From: Mytilus galloprovincialis
Lineage: Eukaryota; Mollusca; Bivalvia; Mytilida; Mytilidae
Assembly (NCBI RefSeq): GCF_965363235.1
Contig: NC_134847.1
Span: 52,856,439 to 52,920,438, forward strand
Reading direction: 5' to 3'
DNA length: 64,000 nucleotides
Shown here: positions 23,406-32,957 of the stretch, one piece after another
How the letters are laid out: every line of letters starts with the position of its first letter
How positions within the stretch are numbered: position 1 is the stretch's first letter
Notes under the pieces: model-generated
What the model saw: the letters and a program-made list of their open reading frames with translations, nothing else
The model's database searches: none
Told to the model about the DNA's origin: nothing
Program-made: the position numbers and the translations under genes

Positions 23406-23639
23406 CTACCTAAAATTTAATCTATTTTACAAATATTAAATCTATCAAATTAATATCGATATAAAATTTTGCATAACAAATATTATTCGATTTTGCTGTT
23501 TGTGGATCTCTGTGATAAGAACAATTCGTTTAATGCAAACACCCTTACATAAACAGCAAAGATAAAATTAATATTGAAAAGATATATAAAAAGACACTCG
23601 TAGTATACAACTGTTCAAAAGTCACAAATCGATAGAGAG

Positions 23640-23990
23640 AAAATAAACTAAAACCGAGGGAAATACATCAACTATAAGAGGAAAATAACAAAACAACAGA
23701 AACACTGAAGTACAACAAAACAAACGACAATACAACATAGAAACGAGCTATTAAAAAACAACTATCATATTCCTGACTTGATACAGGAAATTTTAAAACA
23801 AATGGTGGGTTGAACATGATTTTGTGGCTAGCAAAACCTCGCACTTTTTGGCTATGTTAAATATGCCGCTACAATAACAACATTACATACAATACAAATA
23901 AATGCAAGAACACTCATGACAGAGAAATACATAAATAGATAATATAATATTACATTTCGATATAAAATTGAAAACATTACGGAAAAACAT
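23640..23990 (+). repeat. Family E repeat
   Basis: CATATTCCTGACTTGATACA, TTGTGGCTAGCAAAACCTCG and the surrounding AC-rich strand match 19785-20065. Confidence 0.65.
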
Positions 23991-24109
23991 TATTACAGAC
24001 ACACCCACTTTTCAAATAATAAGGTTTCTATATTGATGATTTTCTCTCACTAAATAATTCTAAGTTTGATGACTATGTCACTATAAAGGATACAACAGAT
24101 ACAGTTAAG

Positions 24110-24420
24110 TTTGCCTCATATCTTTAAGTTAACTTGCATCTTGAAAATGACTATAAGGGTCGGTTGCAATGAAAGCTTTACGACAAAAGAGATGATTTTA
24201 GTTTCACAATTGTGAACTTTCTTTTTCTATGTAGCAACATTTCATCAGCGGCTACATATTTGTCTCGCAGTTGATCCAATATTTAAGGACTGGTATTTCT
24301 TATCATGCTTCCCTGATAGATGGTTACTGCTCACAATAATTGAATTAAACAGCGTTACAAGTGGTTAAGTTGGAATAATTCATTTGAAAAAATTACGGAC
24401 GCCATCACGAGCAAATACAA
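24110..24420 (+). mobile_element. Reverse transcriptase remnant joined to family B
   Basis: Plus-strand reading gives YDKRDDFSFTIVNFLF, the conserved KRDDF-x(3)-IVNFP block that I remember from a bivalve reverse transcriptase family, and further on LRTPSRAN-like sequence from ACGGACGCCATCACGAGC. It is decayed. Orientation and order agree with the family B tail being the element's 3' end. Confidence 0.6.
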
Positions 24421-25013
24421 TCCTGTCCCCTTTTGCCCGAATACTACTACCGAATCAAAATTAAATTCAGGTTACATAGATTAGTTATATAAGATGTGTA
24501 TTCGATGCATTTGTTATTCGTCAGCTGCATTCTATGTAAACAGTTTGCAGGCCAAAATTAATTACGTAAACAAACAGTGTTGATAATTCAAAGTTACACC
24601 AAATCTTACTCAGACCATATGTGCATGGGATAGAACAACGTAGAGTTTAGAATGCGTTTGGTGCGTTTTTAAAAATAGAATTTTAGAAAATGTCTTCATC
24701 AATGATATATCACGTCAACACAGGAGCTGCAACTTGGTTGTAAAAATAGTCCACCAGCAGAAGTATCGACACAGTAGTTAAAAACCGTTTTACGAAGAAA
24801 CAGCTAATAATTTAAAAGTATTGTACAGAACATAGTACAAGAATAACTTTTGAATTGCTGATTTTTATTTGATATGTTTTGTGATGTTCCATTTAATTGA
24901 TTTACTGTGTTCAAAGTGGTTTATACATGTATAACTGTTACAATTACAAAAATCGTACAAAGTAAATTATATTTTTTATAACCGTAATCCTTATATTTTA
25001 GGAACTCTTCAAC
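24421..25013. other. Upstream region of the cysteine-rich peptide gene
   Basis: TTATATTTTAG just before base 25003 resembles an acceptor, so a 5' untranslated exon probably lies upstream and the promoter was not located. No other feature seen. Confidence 0.4.
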
Positions 25014-25059
25014 ATGAATAATACAGCCCTTCTTTTAGTTCTTATTGTTTTTGCAGTAG
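25014..25059 (+). CDS. Cysteine-rich gene, signal peptide exon
   Basis: ATGAATAATACAGCCC start; donor GTAAGA after GCAGTAG. Coding phase 1 at its end. The Met is the only one giving a signal peptide in frame with module 1. Confidence 0.75.
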
Positions 25060-28000
25060 GTAAGAACATATCTTTCTAAAAAAGATTCAATATGCTATAT
25101 ACCTTCGGTGCTTACTTAACTTGACCTTAAACAAACGGAAAACATCATTCCATTCGTTTTTAGCGGTATTACCAATATCACCATCTTTAAAATTAACATA
25201 CCATGATCATTGTTGTTTTTGATACATTCTTGTATGATTGAAATTTCGAACGTCTGTTTAATTATTTCATTTATAACTATGTTAGTAATTTGCATCCCTT
25301 ACTAGAAAAGCAAAGTTTCCTTAGATTTCATATGATTTATGAATTGTTTTTAATTTTCATTTGCATTCTTTTGTCATAAAAATTTAAAAACATGCGTGGA
25401 AATGGACCTTGTGGCAGTTACACTTGGTCAAATACATGTATTGGTATTTCTTTAGAAAGTTTATTTTTAAATAAAGTCTGGTGTTTTTGTCTCATTCGTT
25501 CGCTGACTGTCATCACAGTTTCTGCGTTCAAATGAACGTGAAAATAAGTTTGTAGAACTTTCTGAATATTTATTGGGCATGGATTTACACATTAGAACTG
25601 TAAAAAGATTGCATGTTCCGATAAATCCTTTGTAATTCTTTGTTATTGTTATGCAAATTGTACCTCGAATTAATTTTATTGCAAAAATTGTCCATATTCT
25701 AAATAATTAAGAGGGCACCACAGTTTGAACCAATTGAACAGTGGAATGCTACACTAACTAACTTCGTATAACTATTACAAATAAACATTTAGTTTCTTTT
25801 TATAGTATCTACAAATATCTTCTTGTGTTACGATTTTAATCAGAAATCAAATGAAAATATACTAAAAAAATAAATATGTAAACGTGTTAATTTTTGTTTT
25901 CGATTAGGTGTAAAAGAGTCTATTCAACAAGGGAAATGTACTGTCCAATTCTGTACAACCATCAAAAACAGCGCTGGTTGTAATGGATGTTGTGTTGGTC
26001 TGGGATGTACTGGTGGTGGAAAATGCAGTGTATTGAATGGAGTATCTGCCTGTCATTGTAATGGGTGTACTTGTAAGGCATTTTATTAAACTAATTAATA
26101 CATGACCAAACTAAAATTGACAATTCTCAGTCGGAAATTAAATTTTTCATTTCCATTTTGACATTTCTTTAACAATTCAATCAACAGTACTTTACCATTA
26201 TTAAATTCTGATGAATCGACGAAAACGAATAACAAAAGTAACATACAAAGACTAATGGAATCCCAGTAACTTTAAAAGTAGTGAGAACGAGTACATCAAC
26301 ATGATAAGATCTTTCTGCTATGCAGGCATTCCCGTCATACACATCCACACACATTTAAAATGTATGATACAGCCTGTACACTAAACGACAATATCACTAC
26401 TGTAGTTTCTAAGAATATAAAGTTGCGAAAATATGTCGCTAGAGAGATTTAATACATATGTATCATTATGGGTCGTTAAACTTGAGTGTGTCGATTGCAG
26501 TTCTTTTGCCTTATAACTCTATTGGAGTAGTTGTTTGTGTACCGCGCATTCCCTTGCTAAATAAGTCTGTAGACCATAAACGTATGTCAATTGTAAATGT
26601 TTTACGATTTTTTAAAAAATATTTGACTGCTTGGATATTGACAATTGGAAGGTCGGAATCAACACGTATGTCATCATTTTTATTGTGAAGTCGCCTCACT
26701 GTGTCAATATCGGTAATAAGATCAACATTTGAAGCAGATCTTGTAGTTCTTGTATTCACTGGAATTTACGAGACGAATTTAAGCACCTACAGAAATATCA
26801 AAATTGAGAAATAGGACATCCGAAATATATTTAAAAGTGAAACAAAATGTGTTTGCATGATGTTTTAGTATTCACTGTAATTTACGAGACGAATTAAAGC
26901 ACCCGAAGAAATATGGATAATTGAGAAATATGACATTCGAAATATATTTGAAAGTGAAACAAAAACAAATTTGCATGATGTTTTTTTCCTTCGGTACAAA
27001 GTCTACTTTATATGAGTCCAAAAACTGACATTAGTCAGCAGTGGTCCTACTTCATACTCATTAGAATATCGGCTGTCTGCTGAGATAACAAATCATGAAA
27101 CTAAAAATAAGTAATTTTGCTAATTTCTCTTCGATGTACTTGATGTTGACATTGGTGCGCTTCTTCACAAAGAATGAATTTTTATGACAAAAAAGGTTTT
27201 ATTCTTTTTTTGGTCGAAACAGATTTTTTTTATTACTGCAAAATCACTAAAAAGAATTTCCTAATTTGATCAAAACATAATGAGGTTATAATTTTAACAG
27301 CTATGGACAAATGATAGACATTATAAACACGGAATGAATAGTTACATTTAAATGATAAAAGATTTAATTACGAGCACTATGAGTTAGTTTTGTTTCCGAT
27401 TATTTAAAAGCGCGATAATTTAACTTTAAGAAGATTGATATATTAATTTATTAGAATGTCCCAATGGAGCCCAGTTAAACACCGTTTGTAACACAATAAC
27501 ACAGATATAAGAAGATGCGGTATGAGTGCCAATGAGACAAGTCTCCATCCAAGTCACAATTTCAAAAAAGTAAATCATTACTATGCTCACACCGAACAGC
27601 AAGATATACAAGGGCCCCAAAAGTAACAAGTGTAAAACCATTCAAACGGAAATACTAACGGTCTGATCTATATAAAAACGAGAAACGAGAAACAGTTATG
27701 AACCACATCAAGAAACGACAACTACTGAACATAATATTCCTGACTAAGGACAGGTGCAAATAATTGCAGCTGGTTTACATAGAAAGACACACTACAAAAT
27801 ATAAATTGAAATGGCTTATCTCAATCAAAAGACATATTGACACAAGCAAACATACACTGAACGAAAAAAAGTGATCTATGATACAATGTACTTACAAAAT
27901 CAATAAAATAAGGTATGAATAATCAAAGTAACAGTTTTAAACCTCTGCGAAATGGTGACATGTTAAATAATATCAGAAAAACTAAAAGCCCTTGAACAAA

Positions 28001-28174
28001 CGTGATTTTACTTTTATAGCAAAACCAGTACCTCATGAGACGTGTACAAGCACATTCTGTTCTAATGAAAAGCTCGATGATAACGGATGCAAAGGTTGTT
28101 GTCTTGGTATGTTAAATGGTTGTGCCCCCTCCGGTTCTTGCCAAAATTCACATTGTAAATGCAATGACTGTGCG
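25014..28174 (+). CDS. Secreted protein with two tandem ten-cysteine modules
   Basis: Exons 25014-25059, 25908-26072 and 28020-28174, plus a terminal exon near 29786, give about 125 residues. Seen: a hydrophobic signal peptide (residues 1 to about 16, MNNTALLLVLIVFAVG), then module 1 with cysteines spaced C-x4-C-x8-C-x2-CC-x4-C-x5-C-x8-C-x-C-x2-C, then module 2 with C-x4-C-x9-C-x2-CC-x6-C-x5-C-x4-C-x-C-x2-C. The exons enter modules in phase 1, and module 1 is a symmetric 1-1 exon. Known: mussel defensins, mytilins and myticins are small secreted cysteine-rich peptides, many ending in C-x-C-x2-C. The spacing here is not any of those I can recite, so I leave it unnamed. Inferred role: extracellular disulphide-stabilised defence or inhibitor peptide. 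The introns are rich in repeats. Confidence 0.78.
25908..26072 (+). CDS. Cysteine-rich gene, module 1 exon
   Basis: Acceptor TTTTTGTTTTCGATTAG; donor GTAAGG directly after CHCNGCT. 165 nt, phase 1 in and out. If the donor were ignored the frame would add CKAFY and stop, an alternative short form. Confidence 0.8.
26511..26759 (-). other. Coding-like minus-strand frame of unknown origin inside intron 2
   Basis: 82 codons, opening MNTRTTRSASNVDL and containing RVDSDLPIVN, similar to RFESDLHIVN at 15882-16115. No acceptor or donor stands out. Most likely a remnant of a mobile element rather than a gene of its own. Confidence 0.25.
26754..26985 (+). repeat. Tandem duplication, 116-bp unit, two copies
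   Basis: ATTCACTGGAATTTACGAGA at 26754 recurs as ATTCACTGTAATTTACGAGA at 26870. Both are followed by GAGAAATA, CGAAATATATTT and TTTGCATGATGTTTT at the same spacing, with few differences. Confidence 0.85.
27505..27790 (+). repeat. Family C repeat, long copy, in intron 2 of the cysteine-rich gene
   Basis: GATATAAGAAGATGCGGTAT, GAGTGCCAATGAGACAAG, CAAGGGCCCCAAAAGTAAC, AACCATTCAAACGG and the end segment CTGACTAAGGACAGGTGCAA. Best preserved copy in the window. The minus frame 27426-27641 is repeat-derived. Confidence 0.8.
28020..28174 (+). CDS. Cysteine-rich gene, module 2 exon
   Basis: Acceptor TTTTACTTTTATAG; donor GTAAGT after KCNDCA. Ten cysteines align one-to-one with module 1; the two regions between Cys 5 and 6 and between Cys 7 and 8 differ in length. 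It ends in phase 0, unlike module 1. Confidence 0.8.
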
Positions 28175-28199
28175 GTAAGTATTTTATAATTAGTAGTGG

Positions 28200-28390
28200 T
28201 GTGTCTACAATGCCTGTACCAAGTCAGGACATGAACATGATTTATACGATGCGACTGTCATACAAGTGAGAGAATTAGCTAGCTATAAAACCAGGTTTAA
28301 TCTACCATTTTCTAATAAGAAAATACCAATAACAAGTAAGGAATATGCCACTTGTTATCTTTTCGTTTGATGTATTTGTGCTTTTAACGA
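28200..28390 (-). repeat. Family E repeat (reverse, partial)
   Basis: GCTAGCTATAAAACCAGGTT, ACCATTTTCTAATAAGAAAA and GTTATCTTTTCGTTTGATGT match 32310-32520. The retroelement remnant that follows abuts it near 28388. Confidence 0.65.
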
Positions 28391-28861
28391 TTGATAATCT
28401 TTACGCTTTATCGGATCAATATCGACTAAAACACTTTGCGCATTCCCACTTAGACTTGTCGCAAGAAACATTGCTTTCTGATTATCCGTCCAACAATTTA
28501 ATTCGGATATCATTTCAAACTGAATTTTATAATCTTCCCAAGGAACAGAACCATCATAATTTGAGGGTGGGACAACTAGCTTTTCAATTTTCATACGCTT
28601 GGATGAATTCGATCCTTGATTCCCAAAAGGTTGGAACACGGATGGAATCGGCGATCTTCTCGGAGTCGGAGCACTTGAAATTTCTTCCTGAAGAGATTCA
28701 TACTCTTTGGTTAAACGCCGAATTTCTCTTTGGGTTTCAATCATTCTAGGCGTTGAAGATGATAACACAGTTGAACTAAATCCTATTCCCGTATCCATTG
28801 ATACTTTAGGTCCTGCACCTCCGAAATAGATTTCTTTATCAGAAAAACCACGTTTATCCAT
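28388..28861 (-). mobile_element. Ty3/Gypsy-type gag fragment (fossil)
   Basis: About 160 codons on the minus strand with the gag signature PSNYDGSVPWEDYKIQFE and ATSLSGNAQ, typical of Ty3/Gypsy gag proteins of invertebrates. The element is broken: only the start of gag remains, ending where family E sequence begins, and no protease, reverse transcriptase or integrase follows. It lies antisense in the last intron of the cysteine-rich peptide gene. The open frame suggests moderate age, but only one LTR-like end is present, so it cannot be dated. Confidence 0.75.
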
Positions 28862-28869
28862 TTTATAAC

Positions 28870-29590
28870 AATTTAATTACAGTTACTTTATTTACACACA
28901 AGAAATATTTAATCCTCTCACACAGAATTATCGGACTATTACTATTAATCCCTGAATATAATTAATCCATGTTAATAATATCCACACCGCTGCCACTAAA
29001 AAATGTAACGTGATCGAGGGGAGGTCAACACCGACACAGACGGACGGACATAGCCATCTATGGCACGACAATATATCCTGTGGTAAATTTCCAGTAACTA
29101 AATAATACGGTATTTATATATACAAGTTTATTAACAAATGTACATTACTTCAGACACATTGACAAAGTTAGCTACAAAGTTTAAACATATAAACTTTAAA
29201 TACAAGTCCTCCAGAATCTAACTGATTCAAGACTTCAAGGAATACACATCCTTTCAGTATCACAGCTGATACACAATCTCCCAGTCTCTTGACCAACTGA
29301 CCTTATCATAGAGTTTAATTACTTCATCTCTAGACAAACAAATAGGCATAACTAATTTTATTATCCTACACACCAGGACATCGTTTCTGGTCTTAATCAC
29401 ATCTGACAGTTCAACTTTAACTGCAGATAATAAACTAGCAACTTGTCAAATTAGCCTTGCGTCATTAATTTCTCAGTACACAAAATAAACAGTTATAAAG
29501 CCAAACTAACTAGAGGTCAATATTTACAAAACATTAAAATATTACAATATATAACTGTGCATATTGAGGAATAACTGTTTTCACAATCGA
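28870..29590 (-). repeat. Leader and LTR-like end of the Ty3/Gypsy remnant (fossil)
   Basis: On the minus strand, a TGGCAGCGG primer-binding-like site (about 28995) follows an LTR-like block bounded by TGTAAC at 29004 in window orientation. A TATATAAATA box lies near 29115-29124. The outer edge, about 29590, is approximate. No partner LTR is in the window. Confidence 0.45.
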
Positions 29591-29785
29591 GGACCAATAA
29601 TGTCCAATAAGGTATATTTTTTTTATTTTTTTTTAATTATATTTGGGACAAATTGATTACATTTGTTGTTTATTGGATTTGTAAATAGTGATGTTTAAAC
29701 ACTTATTTTAGCATACAAAGTTTATTTAAGATTTTCTTTATTGGAAAAGTTAGGTATTTAAAAAAAATGTATAATGTCATTTTAG

Positions 29786-29797
29786 AGAAAACCATGA
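29786..29797 (+). CDS. Putative terminal exon of the cysteine-rich gene
   Basis: Acceptor TGTCATTTTAG precedes base 29786. In the phase left by module 2 it adds RKP then TGA, and AATAAA follows at 29841. An acceptor two bases further on would change the phase and give a longer, strongly basic tail starting KTMTRTRTRKRK. Which is used cannot be decided by reading. Confidence 0.4.
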   Translation, partial: RKP

Positions 29798-29840
29798 CCA
29801 GGACCAGGACCAGGAAAAGAAAATGGGAAAGGAAAGAGAA

Positions 29841-29846
29841 AATAAA
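29841..29846 (+). promoter_or_regulatory. Candidate polyadenylation signal, cysteine-rich gene
   Basis: AATAAA 44 nt after the putative TGA. Confidence 0.45.
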
Positions 29847-29929
29847 GAGTTCAATATTCGTTAAAACTTATAGACATCCAGATTTCAAAACAGGTTCTCA
29901 ACGAATGGTTTACTTTAATTTATAAATTA

Positions 29930-29992
29930 TTATTTGGATGGAGAGTTATATCATTGTCACTCACACCACATCTTCCTATATCTATGATTATG
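29930..29992 (-). repeat. Family C fragment (reverse)
   Basis: TCATTGTCACTCACACCACA then TCTTCCTATATCTATG, inverse of the family C start. Confidence 0.65.
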
Positions 29993-31164
29993 TTACAGTG
30001 AATATGTATAATTAAGGAATTTATATAATCCCTGATATTTGTTTAGGGAAAAGTGAGTATATATAATCACCAAAATTTTCAGGAATCCTGCGTAATCAAT
30101 AGAAAATTTCAAGGAGCATATATAATATGTAACTTATCCTATAGAATTATATTCAAATATCGTAATAAACATAAATGCACAATACTCTAGTGCAAATCAT
30201 TTATTTTCACAAACTACCATGATTGAAAATTTGGATGACATCAACTATTGCACATTAACAATCACCCGTTTTCATGCTCTGCCTTAAATTTCATTTTGCA
30301 ACAGCATCCACAAATAACACTTATCCTTCACATATTGAATCTGATTTAAGAAGGTGCTAAAAGTGAGTAATTCACCTTAAATTGGTTTTTGTTTAGGACT
30401 ATGTGGAAAATTTGTTCGTAGCCAGGCAATATCCTTTTTATGAACCATGACCATTATATTTTTGGGTCCCCCTCTATGCGATTTACCTGCAAAGTCTGTA
30501 TCAAAACATTGCTGTTAATGTTTTGTCCTCCAAAATTGGGTTCAATCTGTCAAACATGTGTTTTGGTTTTTTTCTGTACGTTTACAAAAAAATGTAGCTG
30601 CATGTGTTTGCTAACTTTAAAATGTGTAATTGGAAAAAATAAAAATAAATTATTGAATAACCTTCATTGCCATTTTGTTTTTACAGCAGAATACTTCTCA
30701 TTACATTCAAAACTTGAATGTGCTTTTGGCATAATTAAAAAAGGATATGTGGTATGATTGCCAATGAGACAATTTTCAAAAACAGTTCAAATAAAGTATT
30801 TGTTACCAATAAGACAACCATAATAACCAACAATAAGAAAACATATACAGTTTTGTCGGTTATAAAATGCGCCTTGTCATGAAACATGTAACCCAATTTC
30901 ATTGAAGAAATTAAAAACCTATTCTATGAAAAAACAATTCAAGAAAAACAGACACCAACCAACGACATTCACTACACTAAATGCTTCTAATGTGGTACAT
31001 ACAGAATGAGGCGCAGAATGACACTGTAAATAAAGAAACAGTATAAATCACTGATTACAAGTAAAAGTTATATTATGACTATCATTGAAAATGTTGATAT
31101 TATTATTCATTATTTTTAATTCTAGAAATTTTTATGAGTTAATATGGTCGAATAATTACAAAGG
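29993..31164. other. Intergenic
   Basis: Family C fragment at 30740-30835 (GATATGTGGTATGATTGCCA, then ATGAGACAATTTTC). The plus frame 30440-30757 covers a cysteine-containing stretch and runs into that repeat; no signal peptide or splice evidence supports it as a gene. Confidence 0.45.
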
Positions 31165-31325
31165 GTACCAGGCTTATGATTTGATACTCCAGACGCGCGT
31201 TTCTTCTACATCAGTGACGCTCAGATCAAAATAATTAGAAGGCGAAACAAATGTAAAGTTGAAGAGCATTTAGGACCCAAAATAATCAAACAATGTGCTA
31301 AATACGGCAGAGGGAAAAGTTTATC
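31165..31325 (-). repeat. Family A repeat, copy 6 (reverse, partial)
   Basis: ACTCCAGACGCGCGTTTCTT, CATCAGTGACGCTCAGATCA and GAAGAGCATTTAGGACCC. Confidence 0.7.
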
Positions 31326-32309
31326 GAATAATTTATACTTTTGCGAACATTAAATCAAAATAAAATATCACATATTTGATAGATAAACACGTTTAAAAAA
31401 ATACAGTTACGTAAGATTTGATTAATGAAAATGGACTGAAAACAAATGTTTTCTAAAATTTTAAAAGAAAGATTTTTATTTATCATATTCGATTTATATT
31501 AAAAAAAAATGATCTTAGCATTATTGATAATCCCTGCAAATGTCGTTCTTTTATCTTTTGCCTCTCATTTTGTAGTATATAAAGATTGTCAATAATTGGT
31601 ATGAACCTTTTAAGCTGATATCTATACTTCTATCTAAAAACCTTTTTCATGTGTCTTATGTCGTCATAAAAATGAGACGAGTTTATAGGCGTACCTTATT
31701 CAGCATACATGCCTTCGCTTAGGCTGTTACTTGTCAAATTTTCAAACCTATCGTAGATGCAAACCGATGAAAGCCACAGAAATAACGCACTCTGTGATTA
31801 TCATAATACAAGTATCATAATACCAAACACCAGAGCTGTAGTACCAAAAGGAATTATACAAGAGTAAAACACATTCTCAAATGTGAATTTTTTTCTGCAT
31901 TATTAACGGATTTCATTTTGGTTAATTTGTAAATGGTACTTTGACCGGCAATAAATCAGTCTGTGCATGCAGTGAATACTTGGTTAGTTTATTATTTATT
32001 CATATTCTTGCGTTATCAGTATGTAATAAGGAGTACTGTTAAAGAACTTTTTTTCGTTTAATAGTTACATCAATCAGATGTCAAAGTAAAAGCAAACAGT
32101 ATCTGAAAGAAGAAACATTGTTTTGCTTTTTATGTTCACGCTACCTTATTGCAATTTGCCAATTCTTGATATTGCTAACATATGAAAACACATTGAAGAT
32201 AAATAAATAAGATATATCAAATAGACAACAAACTTGATGAGTTTAAGAAATAAACAAATTACCACTGAATAATAAAAACAAAAATCTACAACACACTACA
32301 CACGAACCT
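31326..32309. other. Intergenic, nothing recognised
   Basis: AT-rich between a family A and a family E repeat; no exon supported. Confidence 0.4.
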
Positions 32310-32520
32310 GACCAGGAATCAGATGCAACTATCTTACTCTTAGTGAGAGGTTTTGCTAGATATAAAACTAGGTTTAATCCAACGTTTTCTACATAAGAAA
32401 ATGCATGTACCAAGCCAGTTACATGACAGTTGTAATCAATTCGTTTGATGTGTTTGAGCTTTTGATATTGACATTTGATTAGGGACTTTTTCTTTTTGAC
32501 TTTCCGCGGAGTTCAGTTTT
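32310..32520 (-). repeat. Family E repeat (reverse)
   Basis: GCTAGATATAAAACTAGGTT, TCTACATAAGAAAATGCATG, TCAATTCGTTTGATGTGTTT and CGCGGAGTTCAGTTTTT. Confidence 0.7.
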
Positions 32521-32723
32521 TTTATGATTTTACTATTTTTTTAAATATCAAGTGCAAAGTAAGAGTGTGCATTATCTGTTCCACTAGTTTTTTCTCTTGA
32601 ATGTTTCTTGTGAAAATGCAACAAATAAGTGCTGATATAGGTTCATACAATATACATTGAATATGATATAGTATTTTTAAAATAATTTAAAAAAAACGAA
32701 ATAAAACAAAATTGATATCAACA

Positions 32724-32729
32724 TTTATT
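32724..32729 (-). promoter_or_regulatory. Polyadenylation signal of claudin-like gene 3
   Basis: AATAAA on the minus strand, 35 nt past the stop codon. Confidence 0.6.
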
Positions 32730-32763
32730 TATATGTTTTATATTTTAAAAAGTTCAATTGAAA

Positions 32764-32957
32764 TCAATTACTTTGGACCTTTGGAAGACTTGTTCCCATA
32801 AACAAATCCACGATCATGATGATTCCAGCAACAACAGCAATACACATCGCAGTTAGAGTTAATCCATATGAAAAATCATAGTCTGGGGTATATCCTGTTA
32901 CAGATACATCGTCGCGATTGGCTGCATAGAGTGAATTAGCAACAAGAATAAAGAATG
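32764..32957 (-). CDS. Gene 3, exon 3 (terminal)
   Basis: Acceptor CTACATTTCAG on the minus strand. Encodes FFILVANSLYAAN, the second loop, helix 4 and the tail. It has no start codon in frame near its 5' end, so only paralogue alignment reveals it. Confidence 0.85.

Noticed and set aside
28345-28749. 134-codon plus-strand frame
   Set aside because: Shadow of the minus-strand gag fossil.
30440-30757. Plus frame with several cysteines considered as another cysteine-rich peptide
   Set aside because: Cysteines do not follow the module pattern, there is no signal peptide, and the frame runs into a family C repeat.
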